Notes: generated from the sequence alone by a model not told the origin. Shown: positions 34,378-44,312, counted from the first letter of the stretch. The stretch is 52,150 nucleotides of DNA from Bacteroidales bacterium (GCA_027858955.1 JAQIBR010000230.1:1-52150); one strand, 5' to 3'. Numbers and translations are program-made.

Positions 34378-36180
34378 ATGGATAAAAAGGGCTACATATC
34401 AAGAATTCGTGAGGATTTACGCAATGCTCGTAAGCACTCTAAAACCACTATTGAAAGCATTGCCAAAAGCTTCGGGATTACCAACAAGAACTTGGTAAAG
34501 GAATATACCGAACTGGCAATAATCCTTAATGCAAGAGAGGTAGCACACGATAGTTCGTTAAGCACTTACGAAAAGTATCTTGATATTGTAGCCATCTATA
34601 AATCGCAGGTTAACCTTTCCATGCGAACAAGCATGAGTGTTCTCATGCAGCAGTATTCAACTCCTGCACCCATTTCATTCCTGGCATCGAGTTATATTAT
34701 AAAATCAGGTAGTTTATCAGGGTACAAAGCTTTTAAGAACATTGTTAAAGGAAGTACAAAAGGTAAAATCGTTGGTAATGCGCACAAACACCCAAATTAC
34801 AATATTTCTCCACAATATTTAGAGCCATCGGCAGGAAATGGACTTCTAACAATAGCCTTACCATATCATCAAACCTATGTAAACGAGTTGGACGATGTAA
34901 GGCTTGAAAATCTGAAACAACAACCATTTGCAAAGGTGAGCAGTTGGGATGCTTTGCAACCTCCAAAAGCTTATGATAGAAAGTTTGACGGCATTGTTAC
35001 CAATCCACCTTTCGGTTCACTTTCTGAACCTATTCTTTTCGGTAAGTTTAAAATCAAGCGATTGGAACATGCAATGGCTCTAAATGCTTTGCGTTGCATG
35101 AAAGATGATGGTAAAGCAGCCATAATTATTGGCGGTCATACCACTTGGGACGAACATGGTCGGGTTACCGCAGGAACAAACCGTATTTTCTTAAACTATC
35201 TCTACCATTTTTATAATGTCGATGATATAATCCCGATTAATGGCAAAAAGCTTTACTCCAGACAAGGAACTTCTATCAATACACGATTGATTTTGATTGA
35301 TGGAGCAAAGGCAGTACCCGAAGGTGCAGCTCCGCTTAAAAATAAATTACACAGCATGGTTGTCAATAGCCATGAAGAACTTTGGGATAGAGTTGGATTA
35401 GGCAAGTACAAAAGTCCACAACCTAAAAGCAATGATGTTAAGGTCATCAAGCTTCGAGCAAAAGCCATACTAATAAAGCAAAAGCAGTTGTCGCTCGGTA
35501 AGCTCCCACAATCAAACAGACCACTTCGTATTTTGGTAGCATGTGAAGAAAGCCAGACAGTTACTTTGGCACTTCGCAGTCGGGGGCATGAAGCCCATAG
35601 CTGCGATATTCTTCCGACCACAGGTAAACACCCTGAATGGCATATTCAGGATGATGTTTTGAACCAATTGGATAAAGATTGGGATATGATGATAGCCTTT
35701 CCACCATGTACCTACTTAACCGTATCTGGTAATGCTTGGATGCACGACCCCGAACGACAAAAGCAGCGTAAGAAAGCCTTGACTTTTATCAGTAAATTAA
35801 TGAAAGCCCCAATTGATAAAATAGCCATTGAAAATCCTGTTGGTGTTATCAGTACCAAAATACGCAAGCCCGACCAAATAATACAGCCGTATCATTTTGG
35901 CGATAAAGCAAAGAAAACAACTTGCTTATGGTTAAAGAATCTGCCACAATTAGAGCCAACCAAAATAATAGATGAGAACCTTTTGGAGTACAAACATTGG
36001 TACGATAAAAAGAAAAGACGTTGGAGAAGGCAACCCCTTTGGTACTACAAAGCAAGGGATTTAAGCGATGACGAAAGACGAAGGGTTCGCAGCAAGACTT
36101 TTCAGGGAATTGCCGATGCAATGGCTGACCAATGGACACCAAAGCTTACTGTTCAATTAAGAAGATTTAAAACTGCCTAA
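34378..36180 (+). CDS. Fused N6-adenine-type and C5-type DNA methyltransferase
   Basis: Two methyltransferase domains are joined in 600 residues. The first has the SAM motif LEPSAGNGLL (148-157) and the catalytic NPPF (209-212) of N6-adenine enzymes. The second (about 383-590) starts LRILVACEESQTVTLAL, has FPPCTYLTVSGNAW with the Pro-Cys nucleophile (443-444) and IENPVG (484-489), as in phage cytosine methyltransferases. Between them lies VIKLRAKAILIKQKQL (356-371), nearly identical to tags at the ends of the next large proteins. It probably protects element DNA from host restriction. Confidence 0.82.
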   Translation: MDKKGYISRIREDLRNARKHSKTTIESIAKSFGITNKNLVKEYTELAIILNAREVAHDSSLSTYEKYLDIVAIYKSQVNLSMRTSMSVLMQQYSTPAPISFLASSYIIKSGSLSGYKAFKNIVKGSTKGKIVGNAHKHPNYNISPQYLEPSAGNGLLTIALPYHQTYVNELDDVRLENLKQQPFAKVSSWDALQPPKAYDRKFDGIVTNPPFGSLSEPILFGKFKIKRLEHAMALNALRCMKDDGKAAIIIGGHTTWDEHGRVTAGTNRIFLNYLYHFYNVDDIIPINGKKLYSRQGTSINTRLILIDGAKAVPEGAAPLKNKLHSMVVNSHEELWDRVGLGKYKSPQPKSNDVKVIKLRAKAILIKQKQLSLGKLPQSNRPLRILVACEESQTVTLALRSRGHEAHSCDILPTTGKHPEWHIQDDVLNQLDKDWDMMIAFPPCTYLTVSGNAWMHDPERQKQRKKALTFISKLMKAPIDKIAIENPVGVISTKIRKPDQIIQPYHFGDKAKKTTCLWLKNLPQLEPTKIIDENLLEYKHWYDKKKRRWRRQPLWYYKARDLSDDERRRVRSKTFQGIADAMADQWTPKLTVQLRRFKTA

Positions 36181-36182
36181 CC

Positions 36183-36872
36183 ATGAAGATACTGAATCTA
36201 TATAGTGGATTAGGCGGAAATCGCAAGCTTTGGAAAGGTCTAAGCGTTACTGCCGTTGAGAATAACGAGCAGATAGCAGCCGTTTACAAAAAGCATTTCC
36301 CAAATGATAAGCTGATTATTGGCGATGCACACGAATACCTGGTCCATAATTTTCGTGATTATGATTTTATTTGGAGCAGCCCACCGTGTCAAAGTCACAG
36401 CAAAATGATGAGAGCCACAAGGCACACCATCAATAAATATCCTGATTTACGCTTGTATGAAGAAATACTTTTACTCAAATACTTCTTTAAAGGCAATTGG
36501 GTAGTTGAAAATGTTGCTCCTTATTACAAACCACTTGTAGAACCTACCGCAAAAATTGGAAGGCATTTGTTTTGGAGCAATTACCATATCGAGGCAATTG
36601 ATATTCCCGGAATCAAAGGCATTTTTTCAGCAACTCCACAAGAACTAAAAAAGTCTTTAGGCTTCAATTATCAAGGCAATATCTACTACAAGGGCAATAA
36701 TGACGCCGGGCAAGTCCTACGAAACTGTGTACACCCGAAGCTTGGGCTTCATGTTTTGGAACAGGTGCGAAAAGGTAAGGCAGTCAAAAAAGCTTTCATA
36801 AAGGAAAATCTACTAAAGGCAAGGGCAATCGAACTTAAACAGATGCAATATGAAACAGACAATACATTTTAG
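36183..36872 (+). CDS. C5-cytosine DNA methyltransferase
   Basis: The 229 residues form a compact C5-methyltransferase: NLYSGLGGNRKLW as the SAM-binding motif I, SSPPCQSHSKMM with the catalytic Pro-Cys (68-69), and WVVENVAPYY as the ENV motif. The usual target recognition domain is very short, as in many phage orphan methyltransferases. It starts 3 bases after the fused methyltransferase and overlaps the helicase gene by 23 bases. It may protect against restriction or mark element DNA. The target sequence is unknown. Confidence 0.85.
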   Translation: MKILNLYSGLGGNRKLWKGLSVTAVENNEQIAAVYKKHFPNDKLIIGDAHEYLVHNFRDYDFIWSSPPCQSHSKMMRATRHTINKYPDLRLYEEILLLKYFFKGNWVVENVAPYYKPLVEPTAKIGRHLFWSNYHIEAIDIPGIKGIFSATPQELKKSLGFNYQGNIYYKGNNDAGQVLRNCVHPKLGLHVLEQVRKGKAVKKAFIKENLLKARAIELKQMQYETDNTF

Positions 36873-39800
36873 TAAAAGCAGCATAACAATAAAATTCAGC
36901 AGCGTACCGCCCATACATATATCGGCAAGGCTTATAGAATTGGGATTTAAAACCACCGATAATAAAAGCTTTGTCCGCACCAAAAAACTGGCTCAAAACG
37001 AACATGAATACCTACAGGGAATGTTCGGTCATAAAGGGCTGGGTATGGCTTACATTCCAACAGCTGAAAAAGGTTTTATCCTTGATACAACTGTACCCGA
37101 TTCAATGGGACACGAAATGCACATTGCAATCCGGAAAATAAAAAAAAGTATCGGGATGCCCCTTTTTGATTTTGTTGCTGAAAAACTTGATTACAATAAT
37201 GACGAGCTGGTCAAATCACTTTCATGTGAACAAATTGATGCTGTATCATTAGCCATTTATAATATCGAGAAGCGTGGTCAGGGAATTATTGTTGGCGACC
37301 AAACAGGAATTGGCAAAGGAAGAACCGCAGCAGCCTTAATCCGCTATGGTGTAAAAAGCGGTCTGCAACCTGTATTCTTATCAGAAAAACCCAACTTGTT
37401 TACTGACCTGTATCGAGACTTGTCGGATATTGGAAGTTCCGCTCTGGTTCCGTTTATCGTAAATACCAAGGAAAGTAAAACCAATGTAAAGGACAAAAGC
37501 GGAGAAGTTATTTATACAGCTCCCGAAAAGCCAACACAAGACCGTATTATAAAGGGCAAGCAAGTTCCTAATAACTACAATTTTGTTTGTGCTACATACT
37601 CCCAATTCAACCAACCTAAAAAGCCAGCTAAACAGGAGTTTTTAAGTGCTGCAAGTGTTGGTAATATCATCATTATGGATGAAGCTCACAATGCTTCGGG
37701 TAGTTCCAATACAGGTGAATTTATGCAAGATGTATTGCGACAAACAAAAGGGGTTTGTTTCCTGTCAGCCACCTTTGCAAAGCGACCAGATAATATGCCC
37801 ATTTACGCTCAAAAAACTTCGATGAGCGATGCCAATATGAGTAAAGAGGATTTGGTAGAAGCCATAACCAAAGGCGGTGTAGCTTTACAGGAAGTGTTAG
37901 CTGCACAGTTGGTTTCAGAAGGACAAATGATAAGGCGTGAACGTTCTTTTGAAGGTGTGGAAGTAAACTACATCGAGTTAAAGGAAAAAGCTAAAGAACA
38001 GGCTGATATTGCCGATAAGATAACCTCAATAATCCGGGACATAATCGGGTTTCAGGAGAAGTATATCAACAAACAGGTGGATGAGCTTGATAAAATTGCA
38101 GCAGCCGAAAGCAAAGAGGTTGAAACACGAAAAGGAACAGAAAAAGCAGGGGTTGACAATATCCCTTATTTCTCAAAGGTTTTCAATGTTATCAATCAGT
38201 TGCTTTTCAGTCTTAATGCTTCCGATGTTGCCGAACATGCTATCAATCGCTTAAAGGAAGGTAAGAAACCGATAATTGCTTTTGCCTCCACAATGGGGAG
38301 CTTCTTGGAAGGAATGGCTAAACCCGATGATATAATAAACGGTGATTTTTCAACCGTATTGGAAAAAGGTTTGGATTCAGTTCTTCGCTATACCGAAAAA
38401 GATATTGATGGAGAAAGCGAAGGTAAAAGTTTCAATATCGCTGATTTATCAGAAGATGCTCAATTGGCATATCGTGATATTCTAAGACGAATTGAACAAG
38501 CTTCAACAGGAATAACCATTAGCCCCCTGGATCTGATTATCCAAAAGATTAAGGATGCAGGTTTTACCGTTGGCGAAGTTACAGGACGTAAGCTTTGCGT
38601 ACAATATAAATCCCTAAAGGCAAATAACACAACGGCTTTGGTAATGAGCCGAAAAAAGGAGAATACAGCCGATTTGTTCCGTCAATACAATGACAATGAA
38701 ATCGACTGTCTGCTTATTAACCAAAGTGGTTCAACCGGAGCTTCGGCTCATGCCATCGTAACCGATAAAGTGCCAGCAGAAAAGGTCAAACAGCGAGTGA
38801 TGGTGATACTCCAACCTGAACTGAATATCAATACAGAGATTCAAAAGCGTGGGCGTATCAACCGCACAGGTCAGATAATGAAACCAATTTATGATTACAT
38901 TATCTCATCCATCCCGGCACAAAAGCGGTTTATGATGATGCTCAAAAAGAAGCTGAAATCATTGGATGCCAATACCACTTCTAACCAAAAGAGTAGTAAA
39001 TCACAATTGGAATCAGACGACTTTTTAAATAAGTACGGTGACAAAGTAGTTCGTGGGTACATGCTTGAAAATCCGGAGCTGAACAAAGAACTTGACAATC
39101 CACTAAAATTTGAAGGCAAAGACAGCGATGAAACACCATCGGAAGGAGATGCTTCAAAAGTTACCGGGCGTGTGGCGGTTTTATCGGTTAAAGAACAGGA
39201 GAAGTTCTACTCCGAAGTAATAGAGCGTTACAACGACTATGTAGAATACTTGAAACAAGCCGATGAATATGACCTTGAGGTCGAGATATTGGATTTAAAA
39301 GCCGAATCCCTTGAAAAGCGTGTTGTGATAGCAGGTAAAGGCGGACGTTCTGTTTTTGGTAATGATACTTTCTTGGAAAAGTGCGAATGTAATGTATTGA
39401 AAAAGCCTTATGGAAAGTCCGAACTTGAAAAGCTCGTTAAAAAGCACCTGAATGGAAAACACCCTGATAGTATTTCTGAAGAAATCATTTCGTCTCACGA
39501 AAAATTTGTTCAAGATAAGCTAACTGTCGATTTAAAAGAATTGGAGGGGAAGTATAAAGACCTCTTAAAGGGTATTACAGAAGAAAAAGGCTATCAAAAA
39601 ATTCCACTCTATGAAAAAGCAGAGCAGAGAGATTACATTGCCGAAAGGGAAAAAGAAATTTTCGAAGCTAAAAATCTGGAGATAACTAAGACCAGGACAC
39701 AAAGTGAAAACCGTAAAACCTACCTGAACAACTTTTTTAAATTCTTTAAAATTGGTCATGGATATTTCTACCCGGCATTAAGCTTTGAAACCGATAGCAG

Positions 39801-40797
39801 CGATAATTCATACTGCATCTTTCTTGGTTTTGACATTAATCCAAAACGTAAAAGTCCTTATGCACCCTCGGCAGTAAAGCTCCGTTTTGCTATTGCAGAC
39901 AGCCGTAAATATATTGTTCTCCCGGCTTCGGGTGATACTGCAAAAGAAATTGAGCGTATTCAGGCTCGTAGCTTTCAACTTACCACAACCCAAAAGGAAA
40001 GCTTGATTGAGCGTTGGGATGAAGCAATTAAAGACTTTACCCTGGACCGACAAATTCGCCATATCGTAACAGGAAATATTTTGCAGGGTTCAGCGGACTT
40101 CCCCGGAAAATTGGTGAGTTTCACAACCAAAGGAAGGAGCGTTCAGAAAGGTATTTTAATGAGTGAGGCATGGTCGCCGGATAATAATGACAATAAAGCC
40201 GACAACTATGTTGTAGCTCCCATTGCCAAGCTTCAAAAACACATTATGAGCCTTCGTAATGGAGCTACCATTGCAACAGAAAACAGGATTACAATTGCCC
40301 GGCACTATGATGACACCTTTAAAATCATTATGCCAAAAACAAAAACACACATTCCAATTTATACCGATAAAGAGATAGTTAAACAATTGGTGAACAATAG
40401 GGACGGTTTTGAAATGGTATCGGGCAACATGAGAGCTTCGGTAACTGAAAGCAAGATGCCTAAACTTTTACAACTTCTTGGTGAACGTTTTAGCCTGTCT
40501 GTGAAAATTCCACGTCATTATTACGATGAATTTTTGGACAAAGGAACGAAACGAAATAACACAACCGATAGCCTTACGCAAGAGGCTATGAAGATGTTCG
40601 AGGACGATAAAAAGGAGTTCCCGAAACGTTTGGCAAAGCAAAAGGAAACAGCTCCGAAAGGTAAAACAGTAAATATTGAAAAAGGAAAGCAATTGAAGCT
40701 TATAAAGCTTCGTGCTAAAGCCATCCTGATTAAGCAAAAACAACTTCGGGCGGTGGCAGGACTTGGTACTCATCCTAAAATCAAGACCATACTATGA
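36850..40797 (+). CDS. Strawberry-notch-like SF2 helicase
   Basis: The 1315-residue protein has SF2 helicase motifs: Walker A VGDQTGIGKGR (148-158), DEAH (277-280), SATF in motif III, and RGRINRTGQ (667-675) as motif VI. Order and wording match Strawberry-notch N- and C-terminal helicase domains as found in phages and conjugative elements. A further 600 residues are charged and of unknown fold. The C-terminus carries LIKLRAKAILIKQKQL, then AVAGLGTHPK. Such helicases belong to polyvalent protein sets thought to enter the cell with the DNA and protect it. Its stop overlaps the next start. Confidence 0.88.
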   Translation: MKQTIHFSKSSITIKFSSVPPIHISARLIELGFKTTDNKSFVRTKKLAQNEHEYLQGMFGHKGLGMAYIPTAEKGFILDTTVPDSMGHEMHIAIRKIKKSIGMPLFDFVAEKLDYNNDELVKSLSCEQIDAVSLAIYNIEKRGQGIIVGDQTGIGKGRTAAALIRYGVKSGLQPVFLSEKPNLFTDLYRDLSDIGSSALVPFIVNTKESKTNVKDKSGEVIYTAPEKPTQDRIIKGKQVPNNYNFVCATYSQFNQPKKPAKQEFLSAASVGNIIIMDEAHNASGSSNTGEFMQDVLRQTKGVCFLSATFAKRPDNMPIYAQKTSMSDANMSKEDLVEAITKGGVALQEVLAAQLVSEGQMIRRERSFEGVEVNYIELKEKAKEQADIADKITSIIRDIIGFQEKYINKQVDELDKIAAAESKEVETRKGTEKAGVDNIPYFSKVFNVINQLLFSLNASDVAEHAINRLKEGKKPIIAFASTMGSFLEGMAKPDDIINGDFSTVLEKGLDSVLRYTEKDIDGESEGKSFNIADLSEDAQLAYRDILRRIEQASTGITISPLDLIIQKIKDAGFTVGEVTGRKLCVQYKSLKANNTTALVMSRKKENTADLFRQYNDNEIDCLLINQSGSTGASAHAIVTDKVPAEKVKQRVMVILQPELNINTEIQKRGRINRTGQIMKPIYDYIISSIPAQKRFMMMLKKKLKSLDANTTSNQKSSKSQLESDDFLNKYGDKVVRGYMLENPELNKELDNPLKFEGKDSDETPSEGDASKVTGRVAVLSVKEQEKFYSEVIERYNDYVEYLKQADEYDLEVEILDLKAESLEKRVVIAGKGGRSVFGNDTFLEKCECNVLKKPYGKSELEKLVKKHLNGKHPDSISEEIISSHEKFVQDKLTVDLKELEGKYKDLLKGITEEKGYQKIPLYEKAEQRDYIAEREKEIFEAKNLEITKTRTQSENRKTYLNNFFKFFKIGHGYFYPALSFETDSSDNSYCIFLGFDINPKRKSPYAPSAVKLRFAIADSRKYIVLPASGDTAKEIERIQARSFQLTTTQKESLIERWDEAIKDFTLDRQIRHIVTGNILQGSADFPGKLVSFTTKGRSVQKGILMSEAWSPDNNDNKADNYVVAPIAKLQKHIMSLRNGATIATENRITIARHYDDTFKIIMPKTKTHIPIYTDKEIVKQLVNNRDGFEMVSGNMRASVTESKMPKLLQLLGERFSLSVKIPRHYYDEFLDKGTKRNNTTDSLTQEAMKMFEDDKKEFPKRLAKQKETAPKGKTVNIEKGKQLKLIKLRAKAILIKQKQLRAVAGLGTHPKIKTIL

Positions 40798-42797
40798 CCA
40801 GGAATGCAATACAATTAAGAAATGATCGCTTTCCTGAACTTCTTGGTATTGATGATGAAGTAGAAAAAGCATTACAGGATAAACAAAAGAACCGAGAGTT
40901 TAAGGATGCCGGGAAACGTGTACATGGCTCACGAAAAGAACAGGCAATGTACAGTAAGCTAATTCGCAGTAGCGATTTAAGCAGTATTGAACAGGACGAA
41001 GCTACCGCTATTGAGCTGGTTAAAAAGGATAAGGTATTTCCAAAGATTGACCCACAGGCAGAAAAAGAAAATGGTACGGATTCAGGTTGTGCTTTCCTGA
41101 AAGTAAAGATTCGTCAGGCATTCCCTGCCAAACCACATACCAACACCAAAGAAGCCAGGGAGCAATATGTGAAAATGGCAGAGGCTTTTATAAGCATACT
41201 TAGCAATGCCATAACGATTGTTGATTTACAGGAACTCGATACCATTGCCAATAATGGGCAGATAGTAGGCAAACATGATTTTGGTTTGATTTTCGGTAAG
41301 GCACTTCGCAACATTATTTTTACCATTAAAGGCTACCGTACAAGCAATGCAGTAAGGGAAACTTACATGAAAGCCCATCAGTATTCAGGTATCACCAAAG
41401 AACAGGCAGCTCCTCACGCCCAAAAGCTGAAAGAATACACCGATAAGCGGATAAAACGCCAACAGGATTGCATTGATTCAGCAAAGCAAATTATTTCAAC
41501 TGCCGACATGAAACGCCACAGGCAAAACGACCTTACGTTTAACGGTGGAATGTTGAGCAGTATAAGAACAGTAGAGGACTATGTAAAATATGTTACACAG
41601 GTCTGCACAAGGTTTATTAATGATGCAAAAAGGGAACACAACGAACATAAAGAACGATTCCCATACAAAGAGTTCAAACCTGATTGGAGTTGGGCAGAAA
41701 CCAAGAAAACAAGCAAGTCACAGATAAGCATCAAACCCAAGATTGAAGCAGTACCCCTTTCATATATCAAGCGTACAGGCGGTTTATTGATAGAGGAAGC
41801 CGATGAAAACACGGTTATCAAAAAGCTTCATTTTAAATCGCTTACATTAGGTAACTACGTTAAAGATGATGAAGCCAAAGAACACATTCGCCACTTTATT
41901 GCATCCATTGTTGATTTATGTGAGGTTCTTGACATTAACCTCTCCATAAACGAAGCTCTGGCTATTGCTTTTGGTGCATTTGGACGTGGTGGTAAAGCTA
42001 TGGCTACTTATTACCCAACACGTCAACTTATCAATCTGACTAAAAGAAATGGTGACGGTTCGGTAGCCCATGAGTGGGGGCATTTCTTTGACCACTTCCT
42101 GAATAGCTTTGAGTTATCCACTAAACCGCTGCGTTCAGAAAGTTACCTGAATACGATTTTTGAAAATTTAGGCTATCGCAAAAAATACTTTGTCGGTGGT
42201 AAGTCATCGCCTACGAAAGATTGGTTCAAAGATATTTTGAAAACAACCATTAAAAAGGCTGTACCCGATACTATAATGCACCAGAGTATTGCCGAGCTTA
42301 TTGTAATGCTTCGCTTTGGCTATTATGCGTTGGAAGATAAGGCGGTTAGCTATAATGATTTTGACGACACAAAGAAACGCAGAACCGACAGCTATTTATT
42401 TCATTACTCCAAACTTCAAGGTGATTATTGGAAAGACATTGCTGAAATGTTTGCCCGAAGCTTTGAATGTTATGTGTATGACAAGCTGAAAGAAAAAGAC
42501 AGGGTAAACAACTATCTCGTGTCCGGAGGTATGTTTTCATTTCCTGTTTATCCACAGAACCAGGAACGCATTTACATCAACAAATGTTTTGATAACCTGA
42601 TTTATGCAGTAAAGCAGCATTTATCCATTAAACCATTCGAGCCATTTACGAACCAACGAGCCGATGAGTACATCGACCTGACAGAGAAAGGTAGCGTGAA
42701 CAAAGGTGTGATAGTTGGCAAAGAACGTAAGTTGAAACTTGCCAAAATAAGGGCTAAAGCAATTCGCATTAAACAGAAACAATTAAAAATATCTTGA
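40794..42797 (+). CDS. LPD1-type zincin domain protein (polyvalent protein)
   Basis: Residues about 382-440 match the large polyvalent protein-associated domain LPD1: LSINEALAIAFGAFGRGGKA, then MATYYPTRQLINLTK, then GSVAHEWGHFFDHF, with a zincin HExxH (His426, Glu427, His430). The rest of the 667 residues is helical and charged. The C-terminus is LAKIRAKAIRIKQKQLKIS, the same tag as in the fused methyltransferase and the helicase. LPD1 proteins occur in phages and plasmids and are thought to act as proteases against host defences upon entry. It overlaps the helicase gene by 4 bases. Confidence 0.82.
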   Translation: MTRNAIQLRNDRFPELLGIDDEVEKALQDKQKNREFKDAGKRVHGSRKEQAMYSKLIRSSDLSSIEQDEATAIELVKKDKVFPKIDPQAEKENGTDSGCAFLKVKIRQAFPAKPHTNTKEAREQYVKMAEAFISILSNAITIVDLQELDTIANNGQIVGKHDFGLIFGKALRNIIFTIKGYRTSNAVRETYMKAHQYSGITKEQAAPHAQKLKEYTDKRIKRQQDCIDSAKQIISTADMKRHRQNDLTFNGGMLSSIRTVEDYVKYVTQVCTRFINDAKREHNEHKERFPYKEFKPDWSWAETKKTSKSQISIKPKIEAVPLSYIKRTGGLLIEEADENTVIKKLHFKSLTLGNYVKDDEAKEHIRHFIASIVDLCEVLDINLSINEALAIAFGAFGRGGKAMATYYPTRQLINLTKRNGDGSVAHEWGHFFDHFLNSFELSTKPLRSESYLNTIFENLGYRKKYFVGGKSSPTKDWFKDILKTTIKKAVPDTIMHQSIAELIVMLRFGYYALEDKAVSYNDFDDTKKRRTDSYLFHYSKLQGDYWKDIAEMFARSFECYVYDKLKEKDRVNNYLVSGGMFSFPVYPQNQERIYINKCFDNLIYAVKQHLSIKPFEPFTNQRADEYIDLTEKGSVNKGVIVGKERKLKLAKIRAKAIRIKQKQLKIS

Positions 42798-42798
42798 T

Positions 42799-43665
42799 AT
42801 GAAACTTACAGTTAAAAATTACAAGGAAGCCACCAAAAATATTGACTTCAAAAAGTTGCCGGAAGCAGCACAGGAAGCACACAAGGAGTTTGATTCATTT
42901 GCAGATTTCTATAATGAGGATAAGGACATAAAGGAAATGCTTGATAATCATTTCAAGATTGTAGAACCACATTTGAATGATGCTCCAAAAAAAGGCACAG
43001 CCACAAAGAAAAGTCCTGCAAAAAAGACTGTTACCAAGTCGCAAAAATCCACTAAAAAAGTGACAAAGAAGGCTGCACCCAAAAAAACTGCGACAAAGAA
43101 AACGGCAGCTCCCCGAAAAGCACAACGTAAACCCATTGAGGTAGATTTGATGCCATTGGAAATAAAGGTAATCAGACGTTATCTGAACTTCCATAACAAG
43201 AGAGTGAACGAACGTCAGGTATCATTGCTGTATAAGGTCATTCAAAAGGCTGCCACCGAAAAGACAATCCGCAAGACAAGTAAATATGCTGCCGAAATTA
43301 AAAGTATAAGCAACGACCTTATTAAGACCTACAAAGAGATGAATGGAACTTGCAAATTTGAGATTCCTGATTCCTTGTATTCTAAGCTAAAAAAGATTGT
43401 TGATGATTACGGAGTAACCCCGGCAATTGCCTTGGTAAAACGATTTATTAACCTGTATGGCAATATTACAAAAGCCAAAGCCCAAAGGTTACTTACTACA
43501 ATTACCAATTCATTGAAAAACGGTAAGGTGAATAAGTCCGATAAGGAATTTGAACAAGTGAAAAACGTTCAAAAGCATTTGCATGATTATCTGGATAGCG
43601 ACAAACTACTTGTTACCAATGTTCAGCTAAAAGGTTTACAGGGTATTGCCGGATTGGGAAAGTAA
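42799..43665 (+). CDS. Lys/Ala-rich DNA-binding-like protein
   Basis: The 288 residues open with a 60-residue helical segment. A long histone-H1-like linker of KK-A-P-K-K-T repeats (about 55-112, for example KKAAPKKTATKKTAAPRKAQ) follows, then a helical C-terminal domain. It ends with LKGLQGIAGLGK, similar to AVAGLG near the helicase C-terminus and to motifs in the virion-like proteins. The basic linker suggests DNA binding or condensation in the particle. It starts 1 base after the LPD1 gene. Confidence 0.68.
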   Translation: MKLTVKNYKEATKNIDFKKLPEAAQEAHKEFDSFADFYNEDKDIKEMLDNHFKIVEPHLNDAPKKGTATKKSPAKKTVTKSQKSTKKVTKKAAPKKTATKKTAAPRKAQRKPIEVDLMPLEIKVIRRYLNFHNKRVNERQVSLLYKVIQKAATEKTIRKTSKYAAEIKSISNDLIKTYKEMNGTCKFEIPDSLYSKLKKIVDDYGVTPAIALVKRFINLYGNITKAKAQRLLTTITNSLKNGKVNKSDKEFEQVKNVQKHLHDYLDSDKLLVTNVQLKGLQGIAGLGK

Positions 43666-43679
43666 ATGCCACTACTTCT

Positions 43680-44312
43680 ATGCCCAAAAGTAGTGGCTCT
43701 CATAACAGGGCATTTATTCCCGGCACCACAAGAACCACAACCGTAGCTTCCAACCAAATTGTGTTGGCAAACGAACTGGCCAAGATGAATTTTAAGACCA
43801 TCTCAATAAGGGGAAAGTTCGGAAGGCTATTAGGTAAGCTGTATATCCCATTTTATATAATGATTTACGGTTCACGCTTTCATGGTAAAAGTACGGTTGC
43901 TTTAATGTTTGCCGATGAATTGGTAAAGCAATACGGTTACAAAGTGCTTTACGTTGCTAATGAAGAAGGAGCTAAAGGTACGATGCAAGAGAAAGTTGTA
44001 CGACTTGGGATTAATAGTCCCATCGGGATTATAGAGGATTACAATCCAAAATTATTCAAGGATTACGATGTAGTTTTTATTGACAGTACCCAAACAACGG
44101 ATATATCACACGAGGAATTTAAAGAGCTGAAGAAAAAGTTTCCAAACACCTCGTTTGTAATCATCAATCAGGCTAATCGTGATGGAACTTCCAAAGGCGG
44201 AACAAAGTGGGAGCATATAGTGGATGCAATCATGCACATTGAAAATAAGTGTGCAACAATGGAAAAAAACCGCTTCCCGGAAGGCAGTAAGGAAACCATT
44301 AAAATCTTTTAG
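43680..44312 (+). CDS. RadA/RecA-like P-loop ATPase
   Basis: The 210 residues form a compact RecA-type ATPase: Walker A YGSRFHGKSTVAL (about 61-73), VLYVANEEGAKGT as the acidic second motif, Walker B YDVVFIDS, and INQANRDGTSKGGTKWEHIV, which lines up with the KNRFG-type and LEHMVD region of RadA. It lacks the zinc finger and Lon-like domain of RadA. It may act in recombination. It is also the only small ATPase late in the element, so it is a candidate genome-packaging motor. FtsK/HerA features of known tailless-virus motors are not visible. Confidence 0.75.
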   Translation: MPKSSGSHNRAFIPGTTRTTTVASNQIVLANELAKMNFKTISIRGKFGRLLGKLYIPFYIMIYGSRFHGKSTVALMFADELVKQYGYKVLYVANEEGAKGTMQEKVVRLGINSPIGIIEDYNPKLFKDYDVVFIDSTQTTDISHEEFKELKKKFPNTSFVIINQANRDGTSKGGTKWEHIVDAIMHIENKCATMEKNRFPEGSKETIKIF

